Under the pieces are notes generated by a model. That model was not told the origin of the DNA. It ran no database searches and saw only the letters and a list, made by a program, of their open reading frames with translations. A DNA stretch of 64,000 nt from Synaphobranchus kaupii (Eukaryota; Chordata; Actinopteri; Anguilliformes; Synaphobranchidae). Below are positions 47,893 through 58,946 of the stretch, piece by piece. The position numbers were made by a program, and so were the translations under genes. How positions within the stretch are numbered: position 1 is the stretch's first letter; every line of letters begins with the position of its first letter. The stretch is taken from positions 102,448,479-102,512,478 of the forward strand of contig CM056380.1 of the NCBI GenBank assembly GCA_029718625.1, read 5' to 3'.

Positions 47893-47934
47893 CGTCACAT
47901 AGCGACGCTTGGGCAGAAGCGTCGCTATGTGACG
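47893..47934. repeat. Perfect 18-bp hairpin
   Basis: CGTCACATAGCGACGCTT is followed by a 6-nt spacer (GGGCAG) and its exact inverse. It contains the same CGTCA/GACGC words as the cluster about 400 bp upstream. Confidence 0.85.
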
Positions 47935-48944
47935 AGTACGCGTGAGACCACGTTGTACATGAAGTTAACGAAAGGGAAAATAAACCCAGAGTGAAAATGG
48001 ACCAACAAAGGGACAATCAGCCGACCACCACCAATATATATGCTCTTGGAAAATCCAGCACAGGTGTCTGCAATTTCCAATCAAGACTCAGGTGACTGGA
48101 TTCAAACTCGTTAGCACACAAAGAATTAAAGGACCACACTCGCGAGGCAGCATAGGGACGTAACAAATGTGACCATAGTAAAAGAAACAGAAAATATCCG
48201 TAGGACAAATAACCTAACATAAATAAATAGTCACCTAGCTACTCACTCAATGTCTAATAACCAAATCGGTTCTACTGTTTCACCGTTCAAGCAAAACATA
48301 AATTAGGCTAACACATGCCCACTCAGTGTGCAAATTACTAAACTCGTTATTAGCCTATGCTACTGTAACAGTCTCATTCTGCTCATTTCAACACACAAAA
48401 TCAATGTTCCTTATTTCAATTAATGTAGGCTACTTAACTTTGGAACAGATAATCCTATCTGACAAAAATATCTTACATAAAATAAAAAGTCCCAATAGGC
48501 TAATAATTAAATAAAATGCATTCAGTGTGGAAAAAACAACAAATGGCAGGCTGGATACTGTAGGCTATGCTAACATTACAGTTTTTTTTTGTGACGTTCA
48601 AATTCTGTCAAATTCATTAAATGCAAATCTCACAGTTGCATGATTCACACAAAAACAGAAAATAGGCTATGTTTCTTCCTTCAAAAAGGGGCCATGCAAT
48701 GTGTTTTCATGTGAAATTAATGAAATAAATAGCCTAAATAAATAAAACACACTGATTATCTTCAGCATACATGTAGGCCTACTTTTCATAAAATTTAATT
48801 AGCCCACTCTGAATAAACAACATTATAGCTGACAGGGCTCTCTCTGTAATCCTACAAATGAGTTCATTTAAACTTATTCACGGCGTAGGCTACGCAGCTC
48901 AGACACCGCATAAAATGCAGAATATTTGTAATATTTTTTAGAAT
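47935..48944. other. Intergenic, no recognisable feature
   Basis: AT-rich, many TAGGCTA words, no gene supported. Confidence 0.45.
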
Positions 48945-49150
48945 ATTACAGTAACGCCTTACTTTACTAACGCATTACCCCCAACTCTGTTAGTTAGTTA
49001 GTTACTAATTAAAAAAATGTAAAGCAATATTTATTGCACAAATTTTAAAAGTAGCGCGTTATATTACCACGTTACCCAAAAAAGTAGTATTATTACAGTA
49101 ACGCCTTACTTTACTAAGGCATTACCCCCAACTCTGTTAGTTAGTTAGTT
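48945..49150. repeat. 147-bp tandem duplication with hAT-type end sequence
   Basis: ACAGTAACGCCTTACTTTAC with GCATTACCCCCAACTCTGTTAG occurs at 48948 and again 147 bp later, each followed by TTAGTTAGTTA. The TAACGC...TACCCCCAAC... word resembles a widespread vertebrate hAT end. No matching opposite end is evident. Confidence 0.6.
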
Positions 49151-49583
49151 ATCTACCTGATGGTTCGTGATAGCTAATGTTAGCAAAATATTTTTTTATA
49201 AATGTAAATTGTTGAACTAGGCTACGCTCTATCCCAGACTTACAGATAACCAATACACCTAGTCCCAATTCGGTACTCTGCTGGATGTTTTAAAATAGGA
49301 CCTAATAAAGGAGCTAATCGTTTCAGAGAACCAGTTTTACTCAAACAACTACAATTAACAGTGATGGCTAGCTGAATTATATAGCTATCCAATTCTATAA
49401 AGGCCCCAGATATAAACTTATGACAAGCTCAAGTCCTGTTCGCCGATGCATGAGCGGGTGAAACTCTCAACATTTGCTGCTGTACTGGTATATCTTCTTG
49501 ATATGACATATCTCTTGATTGGTTCATGTTGTGAACCACTTTGTTTTCAAAACAAGAATTCAGGCCAAATATACTACAAAGCA
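49151..49583. other. Intergenic, no recognisable feature
   Basis: No gene or repeat end seen. Confidence 0.45.
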
Positions 49584-50068
49584 GGGCTGCATTCAAATCC
49601 AATTTAACACGTTCCCTTCCCTTGCTGTCTTCCCTCGAGGGAGCTATCTTGTGACACAATTTGCTACGTGCAGCAAGCAAACTCAAAAGGTGCTCTGCAG
49701 GGGAGCATTGACGAGAAACAAACAAAAACTGAACCGAACCGCCCTCGCAACATTTCGGAAGTGCAACACCATAGAGTTGAAATGTGACCGCCACATCGTT
49801 CAGTGGTGACCGCCCACTTTTTCCATGTGGTGCATTCCATTGTGGGATTCCCTTCTTGCTGGAAGCTTGCATTTTATACCCTTGGTGGAATGGTGGATAA
49901 CCGAGGGAGCGAGGGAATATAATTACTCCCTCCCCTTTCTTAAATTGGATCCGAATCACACTTGGTGTGGCTGCCATATTTCATCCTGGCATTTTGGGGA
50001 TTCCCCCCTTGAAGCAAGGGAAGGGAACGACAGGAAGAAAGGATACATTTCTGATCCAAACGCAGCCC
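49584..50068. mobile_element. Probable MITE with GGGCTGC ends
   Basis: Starts GGGCTGCATTCAAATCC and ends GGATACATTTCTGATCCAAACGCAGCCC (read as its last bases), an imperfect inverted repeat. The inside is rich in CCCTTCCCTT and GAAGGGAA words that are mirrored across the element. No clear target duplication. Confidence 0.55.
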
Positions 50069-50968
50069 AGGATTAAGAGTTAGCTGGATAGCTGCACTGA
50101 GTAAAACCCTGAACCCTCCAAAATCTGGAACATGGAATAAAGTAAAAAGAACTGTTCCGGGTTTTACTCTTTACTTTATCTAGCTAACTCCTGCTTTGTA
50201 GTATACCCCTCTGGTTTAAGAATGCAGAATTTGAGGGTATAAAGTGTATGGTGCTGGATTTCTCTCACAGCAGTTCTTTCTATGATTGCTACCAACCAGA
50301 GGTGGAAATCCAGGCGACATAAAGTAAAAGTCCTACCATGTGTTTCTTCCACCCATAGACTCAGCCAGCTGATTTCACTAATTAGTTCTACTTCCTCTTG
50401 AAGAATTATGTTCAATGTACTACTTTGTAGGATTAGTGTGTCCTCATACATTTTTAAATTGGATAAATCTACACCACAGAACTGGTGTGTCAGATATTTC
50501 TACACTGCTTTAAACTTCAACATGCTCTATGTAGTCATTCAAGAACCAAAAATGGACAACACCTAGTGTAGCAGTTTCTCAATTCAAATAATGAATTTTC
50601 AAGTTCTTGAAATGAATTAGTTTTAGCATGTCTTTTTCTTACCGAATGTCCTTGTAACCATTGCGTGTAATCAAGTTAAATAGATTCTGTTTATTTTACC
50701 ACTGAGAATGCAATAAAAAATGAACACTTCGTACTGAAATACTAAGAACAGGTATTTTCATTCAACGGTTTCAAAATGTATTCCCAAGAACAGAATGAAA
50801 TCAGAGTTAATAAAGGGTGCACATATTTTGGCTTAACCCAAAGATAAAAGAGAGGTGAATAAGAGGAGCAGATTTTAACTGAAGGCCAGGAAGGGTGGAA
50901 TGGATGGTTCACATGTACTGTAGAGGCAGACAGAGACACAGTTGACACAAGCTAAATACCAAGACAAA
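50069..50968. other. Intergenic, no recognisable feature
   Basis: A weak mirror repeat around GTAAAACCC...GGGTTTTAC lies at 50102-50168. No gene supported. Confidence 0.4.
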
Positions 50969-51009
50969 TACACTGCCTGGCCAAAAAGAAAGTCGCACAC
51001 TCTAATATT

Positions 51010-51600
51010 TTGTTAGACCGCCTTAGGCTTTGATTACGGCGCGCATTTGTCGCGGCGGCATTGTATGGACAACCTTGTGCAATGTCACAACATTTATTTC
51101 CGTCCAGAGTTGCATTAATTTTTGGCCAAGATCTTGTATTGACGACGGGAGAGTCGAACCACTCCGTAAAGTCTTCTCCAGCACATCCCAAAGACTTTCA
51201 ATGGGGTTAAGGTCAGGACTCTGGTGGCCAATTCCAGAGTTGCATTAATTTTTGGCCAAGATCTTGTATTGACGACGGGAGAGTCGAACCACTCCGTAAA
51301 GTCTTCTCCAGCACATCCCAAAGACTTTCAATGGGGTTAAGGTCAGGACTCTGGTGGCCAATTCATGTGTGAAAATGATTCCTCATACTCCCTGAACCAC
51401 TCTTTCACAATTTGAACCGGATGAATCTTGTCGTCCTGGAATATGCCAATTGATGGGATAACCTGGTCATTTAGTACATTCAGGGACTCAGCTGACTTAA
51501 TTGTATTGCTGCATAACGTTGCTGAGCCTAGACCTGACCAATTGAGCAACCCCAGATCATAACACTGCCTCCAGAGGCTTGTACAGTGGGCACTATGCAT
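51010..51600 (-). pseudogene. Tc1-like transposase remnant with duplicated C-terminus
   Basis: Minus-strand translation runs [20 protein letters not shown] (second catalytic D region), then [25 protein letters not shown] (with the final catalytic E) and SSIQDLGQKLMQLW. A 130-bp segment is then repeated, so [20 protein letters not shown] recurs before the end (MPPRQMRAVIKA). The N-terminal DNA-binding half and first catalytic D are deleted. The duplication shifts the frame because 130 is not a multiple of three. Confidence 0.75.
51104..51363. repeat. Exact-looking 130-bp tandem duplication
   Basis: 51104-51233 and 51234-51363 appear identical (CCAGAGTTGCATTAATTTTT ... GGTCAGGACTCTGGTGGCCAATT). 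A very recent event inside the Tc1 remnant, or an assembly artefact. Confidence 0.9.
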
Positions 51601-51641
51601 GATGGGTGCAATGGCGACTTTTTTTTTGGCCAGGCAGTGTA

Positions 51642-53956
51642 TTACACTGAGAGGTCAATTTACTAACATCCCAAATAAGCGGTGTTATTTTGTGGGTGCA
51701 GCCAAAGTATTTGTATGTGTTAACATTTCACACTTTGCAGGTGATCAACTAAGAGTCATTTTGTAAATGACTCCAACCACAAACAGCCATATTTATATGA
51801 GAGATTTTGCTTGTTTGGAATGATTATACTCTAAGAAAATGGTGAAAAGACTGGCAGCAATGTTGCCGTTTTTATGGTATTTTTTTAGTGTAGGGTAGGC
51901 TACTGTTACTCTGAATGAGGTGGCAGTTTAATACAAATGGTTTGACTGGATGTCTCTTAGTTTCTGCTGGGAGTTGCTGCAGATGTTTGTCAGGACTGAA
52001 ATGATCATAACTACGTATGCTTACTAGCACTAAGCCTACTCGCGCTGTAAGTGTCACATAAAATCACATTTCCATTTGATCATGGGTTTTATTTTTATAA
52101 AGTTTTGATTTGCTTGTTATTCACTGTTTGTTATAATAGACGTTGTATTGCTTGTTTGATTCAAATACTAGTTACTCTTGTATTCTGTAACACGATCTGC
52201 TTCATGATTTAAAAAAAATATTCTTACTGTTCATGATGTAGCCTATGTAAACTATCCACAAATTATCTTCTTGTGTATTTTGAGTGTTAGCTAGAATGGG
52301 CCAGTTAATTAGCCCCCATTGTTACACAGTCATTCAGAACATTCAGTTATGGATATTCCAAACACACCCGTACGTGTCTTGCTACAATGACAGCTGTCAT
52401 CTTATCGATTAAGTGTCTTTTAATACCTGCTTTCCATTTGTACTTCCAAATGCACCCACAAATGCCTTTCCCAAGTTACTTTCAGGCTTAGGAAATCACT
52501 TTATACATGCTAATGTAAACTATTTCCATGACCACCTCTCACTATTTTACCAAATAACGTAGCCAAATTTTGCATATTCATTCAGGATAACTCACAAAAC
52601 TGATAAATCAATGTATCTTTCCATTTTAGCACACACAATCCTCTTTATACCTCGATAGTTGATCACCTTGATGATTTTTTGCAGGTGGTAACAGTTTTAC
52701 ACGTGTTTTTGTGCACGCAAACCTTTAGTATATCGACTCCTGAGTGCGGTAGCTCCACATTTTTTTGCACAAATATAAATCAATTTATATCAGAGACAAG
52801 ACCCCTCATTTTGTTGGTCATTTTGAGACATGCATGCTTTTTATACTTTAATGGCTATACACTTTATTAAATTTGAATTCCAAATTTTGACAATGAATTG
52901 TCCATAGACTTAACATGGGAGAAACAAAATTCTAACTTATAAAATAGACTTCACAATGGTAGAATAATTCTGTAAGACAGGAATTAACGCCCAGAGCACC
53001 TAAAGAGAACACAATACCGGGAAGTGACAATCTTTGTAATCTTTGAGAGCTGTAAAGTCACGCGTCTGGTGCCGGGATGTTTGCTGGGACCATCTGGCCT
53101 CAGGTTTACGGTGTTCGAGAATGTCCTACAGTTTTATGATCCTGGGAGAGACTCTGATCTGTTTGAAACTCCCGCGCACGGACAATGCAAGACTGCCCCC
53201 GCCTGACGTCACTGAGACAGGCCACATCCTTTTCATTCAAATCACAGCATGGTATAGCAGTACAGACTGCGTTGGTTTTCCTAAAGCTTAAAAACCTTAA
53301 AATGTGATGAATATTTATGCTACATTGTACAGTATATACTGGAAATAGTCCTGACACTGGAACATACATTGTACACTCTTTTTCCAGAGGAATAAGTATA
53401 TATTGTTCAGTTTCTGAGTGTTACATGAGTAAATACACACAGTTAATGTACCTGACTGAACAGGGGAAACTAGGGTATAATGTAATGTTCTCCAACAGGA
53501 ATCCTGGGACTGTTTGTGGCATTAACATTAATCACATTTGAAAACTATGCAGAGATGGGATTCTCATGACAACACGAACGTAGACCTATTCATGTTTGAT
53601 ATCGTTTTGATGGTCTTGGTGTGTGTGGTGCAATAGCCTATATTTCCTCAATGGTCAACATGGAGGAAATATATATTTCATAACTCAGGAGTAAACTGCC
53701 GCTGTGGAATTATACCACAGGAAACTCTTTCTGCCAAACCCCCCTTGAAGGAGGGACGAAAGGTGCAATATTAGCCTTCTGGCCAGTTTATGGTTTTACG
53801 ATCATCCACAGCCAGATCAAACACAGAGTTTGGGCATATAATCAAAGGAAGCAAAGAACTCGGGGAAGCTGTAGTCAGACTCTCCCGCACATCTCACTCA
53901 TTGTGTGTAGTGAATTGCCAGGTATGAATTAATATTTTTCTATACTCTATTTTTAA
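51642..53956. other. Intergenic, no recognisable feature
   Basis: Over 2 kb without repeat ends. 53040-53220 is more GC-rich and has two overlapping short frames, but no family motif or convincing splice signals. Confidence 0.4.
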
Positions 53957-53958
53957 TA

Positions 53959-54004
53959 CACTACTCACAAAAAGTTAGGGATATTCGGCTTTCGGGTGAA
54001 ATTT
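53959..54004 (+). repeat. Left terminal inverted repeat of the Tc1 element
   Basis: 46 bp, paired with 55444-55489 in inverse orientation, one mismatch. The 5-prime bases CACTACTCAC are likely the cleavage end. Confidence 0.9.
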
Positions 54005-54256
54005 CAGGATGAACCTAAAATGCACTATAACCTTTACAGGTGAAATTAATTTGACCTTCTCTAAACTTTTGAATGCACATGTCCAACTATTCAATGTTTC
54101 AGTACTTTTTGCACAACTTGCTGTTCTCTAACAAGGAGCTGAACGGCAAAATTCACAACAGGTGTTTGATCCATGAATCGACCAATAAATTTCCTGGTTC
54201 AATTAGAATTGGTATTTAAACAGTCCTCTTCATCATGCTGTTCACATTTTGACATC

Positions 54257-55285
54257 ATGAGACCAAGACGACACCTAACAATTGATCAACAGTACCTCGC
54301 CATTGCGAGGCTTCAAACAGGATGTTCTCAGAGGGAAGTGGCCACTGAGCTTAGAGTGTCACAGAGTGTCATCAGCAGGTTGCAACAGAGATACAGAGAG
54401 ACTGGAAGAGTCACAGAAAGGCATAGAAGTGGACGTCCTTTGGCCACATCCCACACTGATGACCGCTTCATTGTGAACAGTGCCCTGCGGAACCGGATGA
54501 TGAATGCCACTCAACTCCAGGCACATTTAAGGGAGGTGAGAGGCACCCAAGTGTCACGTCAGACCATTCGAAACCGTTTACATCAGCGTGGTCTGCGTGC
54601 TAGACGACCTGCAAGGGTACCTGACCACACCACCAGGCACAGGCGTCATCGTCTTGCATGGGCCAGGGAGCATTTACGCTGGACGAGGGACCAGTGGGCC
54701 TCAGTGCTGTTCTCTGATGAAAGTCGATTCACGTTGAGCAGAAATGATGGCCGCCAACGATGTTGGAGACGTCAAGGAGAGCGCTATGCATCAGCCACTG
54801 TTGTCACCAGACGACCCTTTGGTGGTGGCGGTGTTACAGTGTGGGCAGGTGTGTCTAGTCAATACAGAACTGCCCTACACTTTGTGAATGGTACAGTGAC
54901 AAGCCCATACTACCTGAATAACATCATTAATCCAGTCATTGTGCCCCTGCATGAACAACACAGGCCTAATTTCATCTTCATGGACGACAATGCTCCAGCT
55001 CATCGAGGTCGCATCATTAGGGAAAGGCTGCTGGAGACTGGGGTACCTCAAATGGAGTGGCCTGCACTTTCTCCAGACCTGAATCCCATAGAAAACCTAT
55101 GGGATCAGCTGACTCACCGTGTAGAGGCTCGTAACTCTGTACCCCAGAACCTCAATGACCTGAGGGCCGCCCTTCAAGAAGAGTGGGATGCCATGCCTCA
55201 GCAGACAATAAGTCGACTTGTGAACAGCATGAGACGTCGTTGTCAAGCTGTAATTGATGCTCAAGGGCACATGACAAGTTATTGA
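54257..55285 (+). CDS. Tc1-like DD34E transposase, apparently intact
   Basis: Cut-and-paste transposase that would bind the terminal repeats and move the element into TA sites in the nucleus. I chose the ATG at 54257 ([12 protein letters not shown]), giving 342 residues, the usual Tc1 length. The same frame also opens 28 codons upstream at 54173, a less likely start. Residues about 8-60 form a helix-turn-helix ([20 protein letters not shown]), followed by RHRSGRP, the GRPR-like hinge between the two DNA-binding subdomains. The catalytic triad is D154 (FSDESRF), D244 (MDDNAPAH) and E279 ([10 protein letters not shown]), with exactly 34 residues between the last two. The VWAGVSS block and C-terminal [12 protein letters not shown] are present. 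No stop, frameshift or missing catalytic residue is visible. Relatives elsewhere in this window are broken. Confidence 0.95.
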   Translation: MRPRRHLTIDQQYLAIARLQTGCSQREVATELRVSQSVISRLQQRYRETGRVTERHRSGRPLATSHTDDRFIVNSALRNRMMNATQLQAHLREVRGTQVSRQTIRNRLHQRGLRARRPARVPDHTTRHRRHRLAWAREHLRWTRDQWASVLFSDESRFTLSRNDGRQRCWRRQGERYASATVVTRRPFGGGGVTVWAGVSSQYRTALHFVNGTVTSPYYLNNIINPVIVPLHEQHRPNFIFMDDNAPAHRGRIIRERLLETGVPQMEWPALSPDLNPIENLWDQLTHRVEARNSVPQNLNDLRAALQEEWDAMPQQTISRLVNSMRRRCQAVIDAQGHMTSY

Positions 55286-55443
55286 GACATTGACATTTTT
55301 GTTGTGGTATACCCACCACTGTTGTTGGCTTTTGGTTCAATAAATTGTTTGAGATGAGGAAATCACCATTGCATGCTTCTACTTAAATGCCCTACTTTCA
55401 TGATACGTATAATATCACTGTAGCGTGAACTTACATTTTCCAT

Positions 55444-55489
55444 AAATTTCACCCGAAAGCCAAATATCCCTAACTTTTTGTGAGTAGTG
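55444..55489 (-). repeat. Right terminal inverted repeat of the Tc1 element
   Basis: 46 bp inverse of 53959-54004 (AAATTTCACCCGAAAGCC ... GTGAGTAGTG). Confidence 0.9.
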
Positions 55490-55491
55490 TA

Positions 55492-56297
55492 TGTTGTGTT
55501 GTAATTTGTAACTATGATTTGATTATTTTAAAGTAAAGAACCTACCTGGTAAACTGTTAAATTTGATTTGTGTGGTTTCTCTGAAAAAGACATTCTATCT
55601 CTGTTAACACGGTAATGAGTTGATTGATTTCCTCAGTCTGGTTTTCCCCCTCTGCTGATCTAGGGAGATTGACTAGTTAAGCTTAATGTATCACGGAGTA
55701 TTGCACCCGTAGAACTCTGTCTTAAGTTAGATCATCTCCGCATGCCTTTTATACATGTTGAGAACGGGCGTTGCCAATATTATCTTCTCGGGTCCCTGAG
55801 CCTTTAGGATAGGCTATACCTTATGAAGTGGCCTCCTCCGCAACCTCTGAGATAAATGGAGACATCTAGTCAGCCGTGAGTGGTGTACATAAACGGCCAT
55901 ATGTAGCACCCGGTGGAACCGGTGCATCCAGTTCAGAGAACAGGCTCAAGAGTACGAGAGTACCTTAACAAATCAATTATAAATTCTACATTGAAATTAT
56001 ATATTAATAATTAAATTGGAGTCAGATTTATACGAGTATGAAATCAGCGTTGGTGGCTGACCGTTAATATAATATACACAGGCTGCCTTTTTGGGTAAGC
56101 TGGAGTCAGCCTGCAGACCAGACTAGAGCGGGAGGCAAAGTGGTACTATTGTCTCTGACACGTGGCCAATTACTAGCTGATCCCGCACATTTAAAGAAGC
56201 AGTCTCATCCGGTTGTAATAACAGTAACATTTCAACACTCTTACCTTTTCCCATAGCAACAGCGGAAAATATCACGTTTAAACCTTCGTTCCGGGCT
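55492..56297. other. Intergenic; possible LTR-like stretch from 55902
   Basis: TGTAGCACCCGG at 55902 resembles the start of an LTR, and TTTACA at 56331 could be its end, but I found no flanking duplication. No gene supported. Confidence 0.35.
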
Positions 56298-56331
56298 ATT
56301 CCCTCATTGGTCTAGCTGCGCGGGATTTACA
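56298..56331 (+). repeat. Short piece similar to the end of the 1.9-kb LTR family
   Basis: CTATTCCCTCATTGGTCTAG followed by CTGCGCGGGATTTACA matches, in inverse orientation, the first roughly 37 bp of LTR copies B and C (TGTAGAACCCGCACAGCTAG...). Sequence before it is unrelated, so this is either a distant LTR relative or a fragment. Confidence 0.5.
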
Positions 56332-56728
56332 ATTCCATCATTCTAAAGTTTCAAACGAACATGAGAAAAATGGGTGTGCACAGGCAGGCAGCAGATAGGC
56401 ACGCTGACATTCAAACGTTAGCTAGTGTAATGGGTTGAAATAGGAAACTCCCACTCCCGCAACCCAGACCAGGTTTTCCAAGATCCACCCTTCTCCAAGC
56501 AGCCAAGTAAAAGGTAAAAAAACAGGCTTTATTTGTACTAAATTCATAAAATGTATACAAAATGACATTAACGGCAGACTTTGCCACGTCCGTGCGTTCC
56601 TATCCCCTCCCTCCACTCACACAAACTGCCGGACGAGGCCGGACCCTCCCCTGCAAGCAAGCGTAACCAATTTCCCCACACCACACAGAACACACTTGTC
56701 ACTTCACCACTCCAACACACACTGTGTG
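56332..56728. other. Intergenic, no recognisable feature
   Basis: C-rich patch at 56560-56720 with a short open frame but no motif. Confidence 0.4.
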
Positions 56729-56730
56729 TA

Positions 56731-56812
56731 CAAACACCAATTCCAAAAAAGTTGGGACAGTATGTAAAATGCACATAAAAGCAGAAAGCAGCGATTTGTA
56801 AATGATCTTTTA
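56731..56812 (+). mobile_element. Left end of a Tc1/mariner element, cut by another insertion
   Basis: After TA (56729-56730), CAAACACCAATTCCAAAAAA with GTTGGGACAGTATG matches the ends at 6470 and 57373. It breaks off where the next element begins at 56815. Its other end is not found in the window. Confidence 0.7.
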
Positions 56813-57372
56813 TATATGGGCCATTCTACAGAAGTCGTGCAAATTGAGGGTTGGAGAAATGTGTAAATTTGTATTCTTTTTGCAAAATTATTTTATAATA
56901 TATGTGCTATATGTGTTACACATACTTGATGTACAATGCAATCACATGTATTTTTTTCAGAATAAGGATGAATTTACTGACTGCTCCTAAATATGTCACA
57001 ACCGAAACATGGTGTAAAACCTGCTTTTGAAATAAAATTACATACCCAATTGATAAGTTTAATTCACCCCTTTGAAAATGACATTTAAAAAAAAAAAAAT
57101 CTTGACTGCTATTTGAATCAATTACCCTGAATTTTTAAATCAAATAAAACATTGGATTAATTAAATTTAGTGAAAACTCTGTACAAATGTTCTCTATAAA
57201 ATGGACAGATTTGATCACATGAATTTGATAGATTCTTATTTATGAGATTATATATACCCTCACCAGCCCAATATCTTGGATATTTGATTGATTATTCATA
57301 TTATTAAAAATTTTAACAAAACTGCAGGTGTTTCGGTTGTGACCACATTGTTGCGGTTGTAACATCTCTTAC

Positions 57373-58946
57373 TGAAACCTGAATTCCAAAGTTGGGACAG
57401 TACGTAAAATGCAAATAAAAGCAGAAAGCAGTGATTTGTAAATTATCTTGTCTATATATTTAAATGAAAATGATATTTAAAAGATATTTAATGTTTTACC
57501 TTAGCAACTTCATTGATTTTTTGTAAATATATGCTAATTCTGAATTTGATGCCTGCAACACGTTCCAAAAAAGTTGGGACAGGGGTATAAAAAAGACTGG
57601 GAAGGTTGTGGAATGTTGAAAAAACACCTGTTTGGAACATTCCACAGGTAAATAGGTGACAGGTCATGCTATCATGACTGGGTATAAAAGGAGCATCCAC
57701 AAAGGCTCTGGCATTTACGAGCAAGGATGGGTTCGCCACTTTGTGAAAAACTGCATGAGCGAATAGTCCAACAGTTTAAGAACAACGTTTCTCAACACAC
57801 GATTGCAAGGAATTTAGGGATTTCACCATCTACAGTCCATAATATTAGTAAATTATTTAGAGAATCTGGAGAAAACGGGCAAGGCCGTAAACCAATAATG
57901 AATGCCCGTGTCCTTCGATCCTTCAGACAGCAGTACATTCAAAACGGCATGCTTCTGTAATGAATATAACCACATGGGCTCGGGAATACTTCAGAAAACC
58001 ATTGTCAGTAAACACAATTTGTCGCTGCATCTACAAATGCAAGTTAAGACTCTACTACCCAAAGCCTAAGCCATATATCAACAACATCCAGAAACACCGC
58101 CGACTTTCTCTGGGCTCATCTGTGATGGACTGAAGCAAAGTGGAAACGTGTGCTGTGGTGTGACGAGTCCACCTTTCAAATTGTTTTTGGAAATAATGGA
58201 CGTCGTGTTCTCCCGGCCAAAGAGGAAAAGACCATCTCGATTGTTACCAACACAAGGTTCAAAAGCCAGCGTCTGTCATGGTATGGGGGTGTGTTAGTGC
58301 CCATGGCATGGGTAACTTGCACATCTGTGAAAGCACCATTAACGCTGAAGGGTACATATGCATTTTGGAGCAACATTTGCTGCGATCTAGACAATCACTT
58401 TTTCAGGGACATCCCTGCTTATTTCAGCAAGACAATGCCAAGCCACATTCTGCATATGTTACAACAGCATGGCTTCGTCGTCAGAGAGTGCGGGTGCTAG
58501 ACTGGCCTGCCTGCAGTCCAGACCTGTCTCCCATTGAAAACATGTGGCGCATTATGAAGCCCAAAATATGACAATGGAGACCCCGGGCTGGTGAGCAGCT
58601 GAAGTCTCATATTAAGCAAGAATGGGAAACAATTCTGCTTTCAAAACTACAACAATTAGTGTTGTAGTTCCCAAAAGATTACTGAGTGTTGTTAAAAGGA
58701 CAGGTGATGTAACACAAAGGTAAACATGCCCCTGTCCCAAATTCTTTTGGGAGGTGTTGCAGGCATCAAATGTAGAATGAGCTTAATAGAGAATGAAATA
58801 TAGAATAAAGTTGATTAGTTAAAACATGAAATATCTTGTCTTTGTACTGTTTTCAATTGAATACAAAAAGGACTCGCAAATCATTACTTTCTGTTTTTAT
58901 TTACATTTTATACACTGTCCCAACTTTTTTGGAATTGAGGTTTGTA
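57373..58946 (+). mobile_element. Degenerate Tc1/mariner element
   Basis: The left end (ACCTGAATTCCAAAGTTGGG, damaged) and right end (CCCAACTTTTTTGGAATTGA) are inverse and of the same family as 6470-7332. Inverted repeats of about 200 bp frame a broken transposase. A left inner TIR copy recurs at about 57540-57590 (ACGTTCCAAAAAAGTTGGGA). Confidence 0.8.
57727..58683 (+). pseudogene. Tc1-like transposase with several frameshifts
   Basis: The N-terminus starts MGSPLCEKLHERIVQQFKNN and holds a helix-turn-helix (SQHTIARNLGISPSTVHNIS) and GQGRKP hinge, ending at a stop at 57960 after a frame change. A second frame gives ITTWAREYFRKPLSVNTICR and LRLYYPKPKPYINN, a third the first catalytic D (VLWCDESTFQIVFGN, about 58150-58195). 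A fourth gives VWGCVSAHGMGNLHI, CLFQQDNAKPHSA and DWPACSPDLSPIENMWRIMK, with D and E 34 residues apart. All DD34E landmarks survive, but at least three frame breaks and internal stops make it non-functional. Confidence 0.85.

Larger units (their letters stand above)
50971..51639 (-). mobile_element. Internally deleted Tc1-like element
   Basis: Flanked by TA (50969-50970, 51640-51641). The ends CACTGCCTGGCCAAAAAG and TTTTGGCCAGGCAGTG are inverted repeats. 669 bp remain, covering only the C-terminal transposase region on the minus strand and a duplicated segment. It is not autonomous. Confidence 0.85.
53959..55489 (+). mobile_element. Complete-looking Tc1/mariner transposon
   Basis: 1531 bp flanked by TA (53957-53958, 55490-55491). 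The terminal inverted repeats are 46 bp, beginning CACTACTCACAAAAAGTTAG, and differ at one position only (C versus T at base 28). Between them is an uninterrupted transposase frame at 54257-55285 with a 298-bp 5-prime and a 204-bp 3-prime non-coding part. Nearly identical ends plus an open frame indicate a recent insertion and possibly an active element. Confidence 0.95.

Noticed and set aside
55902..56331. Complete 430-bp LTR (TGTAG...TTACA)
   Set aside because: The flanks show no target duplication and only the last roughly 34 bp resemble the known LTR family.
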